From Glutamicibacter sp. JC586 (GTDB lineage Bacteria > Actinomycetota > Actinomycetes > Actinomycetales > Micrococcaceae), in NCBI RefSeq assembly GCF_009805585.1, contig NZ_VHIN01000010.1:682001-746000 (forward strand): a stretch of 64,000 bases of DNA. The letters run 5' to 3'. Made by a program: the position numbers and the translations under genes. Positions 8,390 through 17,573 of this stretch are shown one piece after another. The notes under the pieces were generated by a model. It did no database searches. It was not told where the DNA came from and was given only the letters and a program-made list of their open reading frames with translations. Within the stretch, counting starts at the first letter, position 1. Every line of letters begins with the position of its first letter.

Positions 8390-9001
8390 TCAAGCGTTGT
8401 CATGCGCTTCATCACGATGTCGGGGTTCGCCAGTCCCGTTTCGATTTCCAGTTATTCTCGACGCATACTTGGCAGCTTTCTTGATTGCTAAAAGTCGCTC
8501 ACCATCGCTAAGGACTCCCGAGAATGGAGACATCTGACGCAAATCTTCTGCATCTGTACTAATTTCAAGCATGGACTCCTTCAGCCGTTCCAGGTCTCCC
8601 TGAAGAAGTTGTTCCCACAATGAAACCCATCCCAACGAAAATGGGTCACGTTTCTTGGAACGCATGTTCGCAACGTTTTCCATCGTCTTGGAAATGACCT
8701 CGTTGGGCCGTTCATCTAGGTGCGTAGCGACCGCTCGGTGCAATTCGTAGGCCACTCGATTTTCCCGACGAGCAATTTGGGGTCTAGACGATCGCGCCTG
8801 CGCTATCGCGCTCTGAACTACAGCAGGGCTGCACCCGAGTTTGCTTGCAATGGCACGAACACTCATTCCGCTTGCATGAAGCCCAAAAATGCCCTCCGGC
8901 CGGCGGGCGGCGGAAGACAACATGGCATTGCGCGCAGCCTCTGTAAGACGGGTCTGTCGGTTGACTTCATTGATGAGGTACTGTTCCATCGCGCTGCCCA
9001 T
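8390..9001 (-). CDS. HTH-containing protein of unknown function
   Basis: About 203 residues. The segment around residues 40-75 (GIFGLHASGMSVRAIASKLG then CSPAVVQSAIAQARS) is a clear helix-turn-helix of the Hin-recombinase/Trp-repressor type. The remainder is helical and charged with no enzyme motif. It could be a sequence-specific regulator or the DNA-recognition part of a small mobile or defence unit. ATG at 9001 follows GGGGGT about 12 bases upstream; a TTG at 9037 is an alternative. Its stop abuts the next reading frame. Confidence 0.6.
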   Translation of the reverse strand: MGSAMEQYLINEVNRQTRLTEAARNAMLSSAARRPEGIFGLHASGMSVRAIASKLGCSPAVVQSAIAQARSSRPQIARRENRVAYELHRAVATHLDERPNEVISKTMENVANMRSKKRDPFSLGWVSLWEQLLQGDLERLKESMLEISTDAEDLRQMSPFSGVLSDGERLLAIKKAAKYASRITGNRNGTGEPRHRDEAHDNA

Positions 9002-9097
9002 AGTTTGTATGGCACCCCCGTACAGTTGGCCCTTCAAACGATTTGCTCATAAAAAATGATGTGGCGGCAATTCTCAGCCTAAGGCGGTGCCCTCCAG

Positions 9098-10318
9098 TTA
9101 CCAGTGCCGGCGAATCAAATGCTCGTCAAGGTCCTTGATGGAGGCAGCACCCATCAGTTGCATGGCCACTTCCACTTCCTTGGCTAGTAGCTCGATGGCC
9201 CGAGTGACTCCCTGTTCCCCACCGGCCATCAGACCGTAAAGATAAGCCCGGCCGATCAGCACAAAGTCTGCGCCAGCACAGAGTGAAGCGACAATATCTA
9301 CACCGGACATGATGCCCGAATCCAGAATGATCTCCATATCCTGGCCCACCTCGGCACGGACATCGCTCAGCGCTTCGAAGGCGATCGGCGCACGGTCGAG
9401 TTGGCGTCCGCCATGGTTGGAGACCACCAGCCCGTCGGCCCCGGCGGCTTGCGCTTTGGCAGCGTCCTCGGCGGTGAGCACACCTTTGACGAAGAGCTTG
9501 CCTTTCCACAATTCCCGAATCCACTTCAAGTCATCAAAGTCCAAGGAAGGATCAAACATGGAATTGATGATGGAAGGAAGATCGGCCGAAGATTCAGAGA
9601 GCGAAGCGAACTTCAGCGAATCGGTGGTCAGGAAGTTGAACCACCATTCTGGACGATACGACGCATCAACAATAGTTTTCAGCGTCAGTTCCGGCGGGAT
9701 TTTCATCCCGTTACGCGTATCGCGGTGACGCTGGCCAGCCACCGGGGTATCCACGGTGACCAGTAACGTATCAAAGCCAGCTCTGGCTGCCCTTTCTACC
9801 AACGCGCGCGACTTCTCACGATCTTTCCAAAGGTACAGCTGAAACCAGTTCACGCCTCCGGGCGCCGCCTGCGCGACTTCTTCAATGGATCGGGTACCCA
9901 TGGTGGAGAGGGTAAAGGGGATCCCCGCCTTATGGGCAGCTTTCGACCCACCGATCTCACCTTCAGAATGCATGAACCGGGTGAAGCCCGTGGGTGCAAT
10001 CCCAAAGGGCAACGCACTGTGTGCCCCGGCGATCGTCGTGGATAGATCCGAGTGTGCGGTGCCGTGCAGAATCCTGGGCAGTAGTTCCACCGAGTCAAAG
10101 ACCTGGCGGGCCCGTTGCGCGGTGATCTCTCGTCCGGCAGCCCCGTCCACATAATCAAAGGCGGCCTTCGGGGTCCGACGTTTGGCGATGGCTCTCAGAT
10201 CCCAAATGTCAGCTGCACCTGCAAGTCGTGTGGCTCGGCGATCAAGGGATGGCACCTTGAATTTCATGAGGCTAGTCAGTGCTGCCACATCTGGCATCTG
10301 CCGTTTCAGATTTCCCAT
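9098..10318 (-). CDS. lldD: FMN-dependent alpha-hydroxy-acid oxidase (L-lactate dehydrogenase LldD-like)
   Basis: 406-residue TIM-barrel flavoenzyme that oxidises L-2-hydroxy acids such as L-lactate to 2-oxo acids. Visible FMN and active-site blocks are AFDYVDGAAGRE near residue 55, PFGIAPTGFTRFMHSEGE near 110, WFQLYLWKD, LLVTVDTPVAGQRHRDTRNG, and the signature VSNHGGRQLD carrying the catalytic His and substrate Arg, followed by LDSGIMSG and FVLIGRAYLYG. ATG has GAGGGAGAGAACC upstream. It is not clustered with a lactate permease, so glycolate or mandelate-type substrates remain possible. Confidence 0.9.
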   Translation of the reverse strand: MGNLKRQMPDVAALTSLMKFKVPSLDRRATRLAGAADIWDLRAIAKRRTPKAAFDYVDGAAGREITAQRARQVFDSVELLPRILHGTAHSDLSTTIAGAHSALPFGIAPTGFTRFMHSEGEIGGSKAAHKAGIPFTLSTMGTRSIEEVAQAAPGGVNWFQLYLWKDREKSRALVERAARAGFDTLLVTVDTPVAGQRHRDTRNGMKIPPELTLKTIVDASYRPEWWFNFLTTDSLKFASLSESSADLPSIINSMFDPSLDFDDLKWIRELWKGKLFVKGVLTAEDAAKAQAAGADGLVVSNHGGRQLDRAPIAFEALSDVRAEVGQDMEIILDSGIMSGVDIVASLCAGADFVLIGRAYLYGLMAGGEQGVTRAIELLAKEVEVAMQLMGAASIKDLDEHLIRRHW

Positions 10319-10363
10319 GGTTCTCTCCCTCGCTTCGAAAGCTACAGTGATTGCAAGTTAGTA

Positions 10364-11704
10364 TTACTGCCCCAAGCGCATCCATGCGGTGCCGCGAGCA
10401 CGCACCGACAAGGTGATACCGCGCGAAGCCATAAACCCGAGCGCGAAGGCCACCCAGATCCACCAGATCGATGCTTGTGGATCTTTCGCCAGCGCGTAGA
10501 CCGCCCACAGCATCGGAAGGTACACCACCAAGTTCAGCACGCTGACCAAACCCAAGTAGCGGGCATCGCCGGCACCAATCAATACCCCGTCAAGCACAAA
10601 CACCAGTCCACACAAAGGTTGGGACAATGCCAGCGCCCACAGTCCTACCGTGGTCAAGTGCCTGATCTGCTCATCGGGGGTGAACATCATCGGGAAGACC
10701 CACGCGGTGGCCAAGAGCAGGGCGCCGGTGACCACGCCAAAGTAGATGCCCCACCGACTCATAATGCCGGTCAACTTGCGTACCCGTTGCGCGTCCCCGC
10801 GCCCCAGCTCTTGGCCAATCATTGCTTGGGCAGCAATGGCCAAAGCGTCAAGGGCAAAGGCAAGGAAACTAAAGATGGTAAACACCAGTTGGTGGGCCGC
10901 CAGCGTTTGAGTTCCAGCGCTGGTGGCCACAAAGACGGTCAGTAGCAGGGCTGCGCGCATGGTCAGGTTGCGCACCATGAGCCAGGAGCCGACCTGACCG
11001 GTGGAGATGAATCCGGCCCAGCTCGGCGCCAGCGAAACCTGCTCTTCACGAATGCGCGGTAACAGCATCCACAGGTACACCGCGGCCATCAGCCACTGGG
11101 CAATGGAGGTGCCAAGGGCCGCACCGGCGACCGACATATGCGCGCCGTACACCAGCACAAAATTCAGCACCACGTTCAATCCAAAGCCCACGGTGGCCAC
11201 CACCAGCGGGGTTTTAGTGTCTTGCATTCCGCGCAGTACGCCGGTGGCAGCCAGCACCAGCAGCATTGCGGTCAGTCCGGGTAGTGAGTAATGAATGTAG
11301 TCCACCGCGAAGTCGGCGGTTACACCTTCGGCTCCCATGGCGTGGACCAGCGGTCGTGCGGTGAAGAAACCTAGCACCGAAAGCAGCACACCTAAGGCTA
11401 CGGCGAACCACATGCCATCGCGTCCGGCGGCCATGGCTTGCTGCCGATTGCCCGCACCGATGGCTCGGGCCACCGCGGGGGTGGTCGCATAGGCCAAGAA
11501 GATCATCAGCCCCACCGCGGTTTGCAAGACCGTGGTGCCCAGTGCGGCACCTGCGAGTTCGTTAACCCCGAGGTGACCGACAATGGCCGAATCCGCCAGC
11601 AGGAAAAGCGGCTCGGCAATCAGCGCGCCCAGGGCGGGTAGGGCTAGGGCAAGGATCTGTCGAGAGATACTTTTCGGGGAATCGGCGGATGTTGAGGAGC
11701 TCAC
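10364..11704 (-). CDS. MATE family efflux transporter (DinF-like)
   Basis: About 446-residue, 12-helix multidrug and toxic-compound extrusion protein that exchanges cations for organic solutes. The N-terminus reads ILALALPALGALIAEPLFLL, then DSAIVGHLGVNELAGAALG, the conserved first MatE repeat. The second repeat begins near LLLTVFVATSAGTQTLAAHQ. The DinF branch is suggested by the wording of the first helix. The GTG start at VSSSTSADS is chosen, with GGAAAC just before it; an ATG ten codons upstream lacks a site. It is 45 bases from the lactate oxidase gene on the same strand, so co-transcription is possible. Confidence 0.9.
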   Translation of the reverse strand: MSSSTSADSPKSISRQILALALPALGALIAEPLFLLADSAIVGHLGVNELAGAALGTTVLQTAVGLMIFLAYATTPAVARAIGAGNRQQAMAAGRDGMWFAVALGVLLSVLGFFTARPLVHAMGAEGVTADFAVDYIHYSLPGLTAMLLVLAATGVLRGMQDTKTPLVVATVGFGLNVVLNFVLVYGAHMSVAGAALGTSIAQWLMAAVYLWMLLPRIREEQVSLAPSWAGFISTGQVGSWLMVRNLTMRAALLLTVFVATSAGTQTLAAHQLVFTIFSFLAFALDALAIAAQAMIGQELGRGDAQRVRKLTGIMSRWGIYFGVVTGALLLATAWVFPMMFTPDEQIRHLTTVGLWALALSQPLCGLVFVLDGVLIGAGDARYLGLVSVLNLVVYLPMLWAVYALAKDPQASIWWIWVAFALGFMASRGITLSVRARGTAWMRLGQ

Positions 11705-11771
11705 AGTTTCCACTCTACGAAGCGGGCAGGACATTGACCATTTAGTGACTCAGTTGGCGGACGAGCGCAAC

Positions 11772-13076
11772 CTATTTTCCGTTGTATTCAAAGTGCCAAG
11801 CTTCGGCGTACGGGTTACGGGTTCCATTGGCACGGAACTCTTCAAGGTTGCTGCGGTGAATCCAGTTGTACTTCTTGGAATTGGCCTTCAGCCACTTGTA
11901 GTACTTGCCCCTAAAGGAATAGTCGTAGGACTCTGGAACATCGATGGCCAGTCCCCACCCGTGGTTGGACGTGCCTGGCTTGGCCGCAATGTAGGGGCCT
12001 AGTTCCTTGTAGTAGTACTGTTGCGTTTCTAGCGTGCGGTAGGCCAGATCAATGTCCAGGTTCTTACCGAATTTCTTCTTAAAAGCGGTATTCAGTCGGG
12101 ATAGGTCCTTGGCCGCGGGAGCAGCAATCAAGGTCTTTTCCTTATCCCGTGAGATGGCGACGAGCATCGATGCGGGGATCTTGCCGTTTTTCTGCTTCAT
12201 GACGCTGGCACGGGTGTAGCCGCGAGAATTCGAGGTGGTCGCGGTGCTCTTTCGGCCCAACTGGGAGGCTTTCATCCAGCCATCCATGCCCTGGGTGCGC
12301 ACGAAGTACCAGCCAGCGACTTGCCCGCCAGCCTTCTCCCATTTCAGGTCGCGGTACACCACCGAGTTTTTGGGGATGTCACCAATGCGCAGTCGCTTCC
12401 CAGCAGCCGAATAGAGGTCGGCGCCGGCGACCTTGGTGTAGTACCTGTCGGTCAGCCCGGCACGGTTGGTGGAGTAAGCTCCGGTATCCACCTGGCAGCC
12501 CTTGGTGCAGGTGAGCACGTATTGATTCGAGACCCATCCGGTGGTCTTCTTGTAGGTGATTTTGTACCACCCATTGGCTGCGCGCGAGGTAGCCTTCACG
12601 GCCGCATGCTTCGGCAAGCTGCCAGCCACCGCTGAGGAAGTGTTCGGGCTCTTGCGGATATTGACCTTGCTCGTGGCTGCCAGCCACAGGTTCACTGACT
12701 TCACTGATGAAGCATCAGTATTCTTTGAGGTTGATTCCGATGTCTTGGCGGTCACCGTGACGTACTTGTTCGAGATCCAGCCATTCATGCCCTTGTAGGT
12801 GACTTTGTACCAGCCATTGGATGCAACGTCAGATACCGGAACGCTACTGCCCGTGGGAATGGTCTTCAGAATTCGGCCACTGGTACCGGCAGAGGAACGC
12901 AGATTGAGATTGGCCGTCGTCCTAACCTCGGTGATGTTCGTTGAAGCAGCAGGTAGTGCAACTTCCACAGCAGCCGCAGCATTGGTCGCGGTGCTTGGTG
13001 TGGCAGTAATAATGGACAGTGCGCCGATAGCCACGGCGCTAATCAAGGTGGCGACAACGCGCCGTGGTTTAATCAA
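11772..13076 (-). CDS. Secreted SH3b-domain D-alanyl-D-alanine carboxypeptidase (M15B, VanY-like)
   Basis: 434-residue exported cell-wall enzyme. It has a signal peptide (RRVVATLISAVAIGALSII), two clear SH3b wall-binding repeats (residues 50-110 NLNLRSSAG ... WYKVTYKG and 130-195 KVNIRKSPN ... WYKITYKK), a third diverged repeat around 200-275, and a C-terminal zinc M15 domain. The metal ligands lie in SNHGWGLAID (His and Asp) and AWHFEY (His). It should trim the terminal D-Ala from peptidoglycan stem peptides. The start is TTG with GGGGAACC upstream. Likely monocistronic. Confidence 0.92.
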   Translation of the reverse strand: MIKPRRVVATLISAVAIGALSIITATPSTATNAAAAVEVALPAASTNITEVRTTANLNLRSSAGTSGRILKTIPTGSSVPVSDVASNGWYKVTYKGMNGWISNKYVTVTAKTSESTSKNTDASSVKSVNLWLAATSKVNIRKSPNTSSAVAGSLPKHAAVKATSRAANGWYKITYKKTTGWVSNQYVLTCTKGCQVDTGAYSTNRAGLTDRYYTKVAGADLYSAAGKRLRIGDIPKNSVVYRDLKWEKAGGQVAGWYFVRTQGMDGWMKASQLGRKSTATTSNSRGYTRASVMKQKNGKIPASMLVAISRDKEKTLIAAPAAKDLSRLNTAFKKKFGKNLDIDLAYRTLETQQYYYKELGPYIAAKPGTSNHGWGLAIDVPESYDYSFRGKYYKWLKANSKKYNWIHRSNLEEFRANGTRNPYAEAWHFEYNGK

Positions 13077-13233
13077 CTTGGTTCCCCGCTACCGTTAGGT
13101 CAGTTCCTGGATCACCGAACGATGCCCGGCGAATGAGAGTCAGATTTCCTCTGTGACCAGTCTATATTTCTCGCAGGCAATGCATGACGTTCTTGACACA
13201 TTGCGTCTGTGAGTAGCGATTATTTGATGATCA

Positions 13234-14445
13234 TCAGCTATCACTGCGTGGGCCCAAGGACGGATCCCGTTTGGAAAGGAAGGACGCCAGAATCATGGCA
13301 ACCCCCTGCAAGAGGATCACGCTGAGCACCACGCTGGCCCAGCCATAGTGCAAGAACGGGATGCCGATCAGCCACCCGAGGACCGAGGACCCCACGTAGT
13401 ACAACAAGTTGTAGAGGCTGGAGGCTTGGGCGCGCGCTTGCGGCGCCAGCACCGGAACCCAGCCGCTGGCCACCGCGTGCGCGGCGAAGAATCCGGCGGT
13501 AAAGATCAGAAGACCAATCACAATCACGATGAGGTTTCCAGCCAAAGTCAAGGCCAGACCGATCGCGCTGATCAGAATGCTCAGGCGCAGGGTGTTTCGC
13601 CGTCCGATTCTTGCCACCACTTTGCTACTGGCCACCGAGGTGTAAGTTCCCGATAGGTACGCCAGGAAAACTAGCGCGGCCAGGGAGGAGGGGATCAAAT
13701 ATGGCGGGGCTTCCAGACGGAACGCCAGGTAGTTGTACACGGCGACAAAGCCACCCATCAATAAGAAGCCTTGGGCATAGACCAACGCCATTTTCCCGTG
13801 CAATGCGAGAGCAAATTTGGAAGCAATGTCTTTGAGCTTCTGGCCCCTAATAGGTGCAAACCCTTGAGCGGTGGGGGCTTTGAGCAAGAAGAATAGCGTG
13901 GCCAGCCCGGCCATAATGCTCACCGCTGCAATCCCCCAGCGCCAGCCTGCTGGTTCTCCCACGAAGCTGGCTACCAGTCGTCCGGCCAGCCCACCTAGGG
14001 TGGTTCCGGATATGTAGGTTCCGCTGGCCACGGCAACCGCCTTCGGGTTGACCTCATCGACCAAGAACGCCAAGGCAGAACCTGGCACCCCAGCCAGTGC
14101 AACACCTTCAAAGAATCGGATGGTCACCAAGGTTTCAAAGTTCGGTGACTGCGTGCTGAGCAACCCCAACAATACCGAGGCAATCAACGCCGCGCAGATG
14201 ACTTTGCGCCGACCGATGCGATCCGAAATGATGGCCCACGGTGTCACCGCAAGGGCCAAACCCAGGGTGGCCGAGGAGACAGCCAAAGCAACTTGGGACG
14301 AGGTGACGTTGAAATATCCGGAGATGACCGGGAGTAATCCCTGCACTGCATAAAGCTGCGAGAAGGTGGCAACACCGCTGGCGAACAGTGCCAGCAACAT
14401 ACCTCGGTAGGCAGGTGTTCGTGGTTCGTGACCGGTGAAGGACAC
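13234..14445 (-). CDS. MFS transporter (YnfM/arabinose-efflux type)
   Basis: 403-residue 12-helix major facilitator. The loop 2-3 motif is DRIGRRKVICAALIASVLLG. The first helix begins MLLALFASGVATFSQLYAVQ, characteristic of the YnfM/PbuE branch, which exports sugars, purines or drugs. The GTG start is supported by AAGGAG eight bases upstream. It follows the CPBP protease gene with a 3-base gap on the same strand, so the two form an operon with the protease first. Substrate unknown. Confidence 0.88.
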   Translation of the reverse strand: MSFTGHEPRTPAYRGMLLALFASGVATFSQLYAVQGLLPVISGYFNVTSSQVALAVSSATLGLALAVTPWAIISDRIGRRKVICAALIASVLLGLLSTQSPNFETLVTIRFFEGVALAGVPGSALAFLVDEVNPKAVAVASGTYISGTTLGGLAGRLVASFVGEPAGWRWGIAAVSIMAGLATLFFLLKAPTAQGFAPIRGQKLKDIASKFALALHGKMALVYAQGFLLMGGFVAVYNYLAFRLEAPPYLIPSSLAALVFLAYLSGTYTSVASSKVVARIGRRNTLRLSILISAIGLALTLAGNLIVIVIGLLIFTAGFFAAHAVASGWVPVLAPQARAQASSLYNLLYYVGSSVLGWLIGIPFLHYGWASVVLSVILLQGVAMILASFLSKRDPSLGPRSDS

Positions 14446-14448
14446 TGA

Positions 14449-15219
14449 CTAAACTCCTTGAGGAAGTAGCGGGTACAGCAAGTACACCACCAGCAAGGCG
14501 ATGGTGTTGTTCAGGACGTGGAACATGTAGGAGTACGCCATGGACTTGCCGCTGAGAATGTAAGCCAGTCCCATCATGATGCCCAGCATGAGGTAAGGAA
14601 TAACTTCCAGCCACGATCCCACACCACCGCCGATGAAGTGAATCCCGGCGAACAGAACAGTGGAGATCACCAGGGTGATCCAGACGTTGACCTTGCGCGA
14701 GAGTTTGCCAATGAGCAGATGACGGAAGAAATACTCTTCAACAAAAGGGCCAAAGAATGCGGTCACTACCAACATGATGGGAAGCGGGACTGAGGTGGCC
14801 ATGCCCTCCAGAGCCGCTTGATTTTCACTGGTGACAGTTTGGCCGGTCAGCCCTGCGATTAGAGCATTGATCATGATGGTCAGCAACCAGCCACCGGGCA
14901 ACATCAGCCATTTGGCCCACGGGTTGTATCTCATGGTTTTGAAGGACTCGAAGAACTGCGGACCACATTGGATCATCGCGAGGATAAAGAAGGTGACATA
15001 CAGAATGAGGTTGATACCAAACAGCGCCTGCTCTTGTGTATCAAACGCGGACATGTAGCCGGGGATCAAGGTGATGAGGCTTGCGCCGCCACCAATAAAG
15101 AGGACCACGTAGGCAATAACCGTAAACAAGTCACCCTTGGTGAACTTACCAGCGTTGAAGACGCGTTGCTTAGGCCGTACAGCCATATATTGAACTGGGT
15201 GCTCTGGCCATTGTTGCAT
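14449..15219 (-). CDS. CPBP family intramembrane metalloprotease (CAAX/Abi)
   Basis: 256-residue multi-pass membrane protein of the Rce1/CPBP superfamily. The glutamate motif FVEEYFFRHLLIG (EExxxR) is present near residue 170. The third motif is LFAGIHFIGG, and YMFHVLNNTIALL carries the conserved HxxxN. In bacteria such proteins act in bacteriocin self-immunity or membrane-protein processing. The neighbour is an MFS exporter three bases downstream, so export of and immunity to a compound is one reading, but there is no bacteriocin gene nearby. Confidence 0.88.
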   Translation of the reverse strand: MQQWPEHPVQYMAVRPKQRVFNAGKFTKGDLFTVIAYVVLFIGGGASLITLIPGYMSAFDTQEQALFGINLILYVTFFILAMIQCGPQFFESFKTMRYNPWAKWLMLPGGWLLTIMINALIAGLTGQTVTSENQAALEGMATSVPLPIMLVVTAFFGPFVEEYFFRHLLIGKLSRKVNVWITLVISTVLFAGIHFIGGGVGSWLEVIPYLMLGIMMGLAYILSGKSMAYSYMFHVLNNTIALLVVYLLYPLLPQGV

Positions 15220-15308
15220 GGTACAAGCCTAAACGTGTTGTCTGTGGATTGCTGAAAACTGTTAGGCACCAGACTTCTGAATCACTTCACATGACACCGC
15301 GTACACGG

Positions 15309-15358
15309 CGAGACCCCGGGGCGGACGCTGTCTGCACAACACCAACCACGGGGTCTCG
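15309..15358. repeat. Perfect 10-bp inverted repeat with 30-base loop
   Basis: Arms CGAGACCCCG and CGGGGTCTCG lie between the aqpZ stop and the CPBP start. The loop is too long for an ordinary terminator and no T-run follows on either strand. It may be a structured RNA end, an extended terminator for aqpZ, or a relic of a small element. Unassigned. Confidence 0.5.
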
Positions 15359-15392
15359 TATAGCAATGGCTGCATCCACTGCTCAGTTCAAA

Positions 15393-16157
15393 CTAGTTGC
15401 GATCGAAGCCCTCGCGGCCCTTGTCCACAAATGCTGGGAACAGGACCTTGTAGCTAACACCGGCAATGGCAGCACCAATGATCGGTGCGACGATGAACAG
15501 CCAGACCTGGCCCAGAGCTTCTGGACCGGCGAACCATGCAACGCCAAGGGAGCGAGCTGGGTTGACCGAAGTATTGGTGATCGGGATCGAGACCAAGTGG
15601 ATCAACGTCAGCGACAGACCAATGGCGATGGGTGCGAATCCCTTAGGCGCACGCTCGTCGGTGGAGCCAAGAATGACGTAAAGGAAGATCGCGGTCAGTA
15701 CGATTTCCGCAACCAAGGCGGCAACCAACGAATACCCATCTGGCGAGCGGTCCCCATAGCCGTTCGAAGCGAAGCCCGACTCAACTGCGTCGAACCCGTC
15801 CTTGCCCGAAGCAATCCAGAACAGCACTGCGCCAGCTACTGAAGCTGCAACGATCTGGGTCACGATGTAAGGTCCAACGTCTTTCCATGGTGTACGCCCC
15901 GCGAAAGCCGTACCTAGGGTGACCGCTGGGTTGAAGTGTCCGCCGGAAATATGTCCCACGGCGTAAGCCATGATCAGCACGGTCAGACCGAAGGCCAGTG
16001 AAACGCCGACAAATCCGATTCCCATGTTCACTGAATTATCGGCCAAGACCTTAGCCGCGAAGATGGCCGAACCACAGCCACCGAAGACCAGCACAAATGT
16101 GCCCAAGAATTCTGCCGAAAGTTTTGCGCCCACGGTGGGCACGGCGATATCTGACAT
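15393..16157 (-). CDS. aqpZ: Aquaporin Z-type channel
   Basis: 254-residue, six-helix water (possibly small-solute) channel. Both NPA boxes are intact: [11 protein letters not shown] near residue 70 and [10 protein letters not shown] near 190. The selectivity-filter Arg follows the second NPA, as in AqpZ. The N-terminal helix [20 protein letters not shown] matches the family. ATG is preceded by GGGAAGAAAGC. It is a single-gene unit by spacing. A glycerol facilitator would normally have an Asp after the second NPA-Arg region; that is not seen, favouring a water channel. Confidence 0.93.
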   Translation of the reverse strand: MSDIAVPTVGAKLSAEFLGTFVLVFGGCGSAIFAAKVLADNSVNMGIGFVGVSLAFGLTVLIMAYAVGHISGGHFNPAVTLGTAFAGRTPWKDVGPYIVTQIVAASVAGAVLFWIASGKDGFDAVESGFASNGYGDRSPDGYSLVAALVAEIVLTAIFLYVILGSTDERAPKGFAPIAIGLSLTLIHLVSIPITNTSVNPARSLGVAWFAGPEALGQVWLFIVAPIIGAAIAGVSYKVLFPAFVDKGREGFDRN

Positions 16158-16331
16158 GCTTTCTTCCCTTTCCTCGATGAATATTGCGAGTTCAAGGCCA
16201 GCTTAGGTACATGACTGAGACCAAAGATAGGGATTGTGCCAAATATTTCCGTATATCTCGTGAACTACTCTCTACTCAGATAGTTAACACTCAATCTCAG
16301 CGCTGATCTTTCGAAGTTGTTGCTCGATTCA

Positions 16332-17480
16332 TCATCCGATGGCGCCACTGGAGTATTGCTGCCTTGGCCTACGCTCAATAACTGCAGCTACCAAAATCCC
16401 CACGACAACACCCAACAGATTGCCCATTGCGCAGTCCCACATCATCTGGGCGCCAATAAATGGATTGGCTAGCTGCAACATCAGAATGATCAGCGGCGTA
16501 AAGAAGCTCAGTGCCAGACCGTAGTTTCTCACCATGTACGCCTCGGTTGGGAACATGAGCAAGATGATGCAACACCCGATAATTAGTTCGCTCGGTTCCA
16601 GCAGCTGAAGGCCCAGCAGTACACCGATCCCGGCAAGTGTTCCGGCAATTCTATGAGCTCCGCGTTTGATTCTGCCTCGTGCATGGCCAGCAGCTAATGG
16701 AACGGCCGCCCCAGCCATGGTCCATTGCAAATGCTCCACCTGAAAGCTGATGCCGATGGCTCCAGCTACGAAAATCACCACGAGATATGTTGCGGACCGG
16801 CGCAAGATGTTGGGCCACGGCATGGACAGCGTTTCAACGCCGTGTTCGCCTGCCGGCCCAAACCGTGCAAGTTGCCCCAAGAGAATGCTGAATAGCGCGG
16901 TGGCAATGAAAGCGATCATCCCATCGATGGCCGGCGTTTCCCCCACAGGTAGCGTACCTAACGCTCCGAAAGCAAAGAGTGGGAAGAAGGCCCCACCGGG
17001 TTTCAACCCGTGATGATCCGCTACCGCCGAACTGAGCACCGCCCAAAAAATTCCTCCGGCCAGCAGAGCCCATCCGTGCAAGCCCAGTGGTGCCATCGCT
17101 ATTCCGCAGATTCCTGCACAGAGCATCAGGGCAGCCCCGAGGAGCTGATTCTTGAGTCGTTGTAGCCTACGGGGATCTCGCCCGTACATGCCCACAACAG
17201 ATCCGAAGACAGCGTAGGCGAGCAGATCAACCCGGCCGGTCAGTAACAGCGCGGTTCCTGGAATCGCAAGTCCGATCCCTACACGCAGCGCAGGCCTGAT
17301 TTCGGGACTATGCGAAATGATGAAAAGTTGCCAGTTCGCTATTGGGCTCAGCTTGGATCGCAGCGTTGGTGCAAGGTGCGGAGAGAGGAAGCTGCGTCCG
17401 AGATTCACAACGAATTCGCTGTCTTTGGGACAACATACTGATCCAAGGTTCTCTCCTCGTGTTTGATACAGGTAACCCAC
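16332..17480 (-). CDS. FUSC family membrane protein
   Basis: About 382 residues with some ten short hydrophobic helices in two sets, the layout of the FUSC (fusaric acid resistance-like) proteins. It includes PALRVGIGLAIPGTALLLTG at the first membrane block and the second-half motif QWTMAGAAVPLAAGHARGRI, then HRIAGTLAGIGVLLGL, matching the conserved R-GT-hG core. A GTG at 17480 is the furthest upstream start; the true one may be further inside, because the first 60 residues are poorly hydrophobic. It lies directly downstream of a LysR gene, which may regulate it. Likely an efflux component. Confidence 0.8.
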   Translation of the reverse strand: MGYLYQTRGENLGSVCCPKDSEFVVNLGRSFLSPHLAPTLRSKLSPIANWQLFIISHSPEIRPALRVGIGLAIPGTALLLTGRVDLLAYAVFGSVVGMYGRDPRRLQRLKNQLLGAALMLCAGICGIAMAPLGLHGWALLAGGIFWAVLSSAVADHHGLKPGGAFFPLFAFGALGTLPVGETPAIDGMIAFIATALFSILLGQLARFGPAGEHGVETLSMPWPNILRRSATYLVVIFVAGAIGISFQVEHLQWTMAGAAVPLAAGHARGRIKRGAHRIAGTLAGIGVLLGLQLLEPSELIIGCCIILLMFPTEAYMVRNYGLALSFFTPLIILMLQLANPFIGAQMMWDCAMGNLLGVVVGILVAAVIERRPRQQYSSGAIG

Positions 17481-17573
17481 TGCGAGGCGAGTGGGTGCTG
17501 CAATCAGCTTGGAGGATCTGAGTTGATCAGATCAAACAATCAGAACCAATCAGTTCATAAGAAATAGTTATCA

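Noticed and set aside
8190-8537. Plus-strand frame of about 115 codons opposite the HTH protein pair
   Set aside because: GTG start, no ribosome site, and its second half is antisense to the clear HTH gene.
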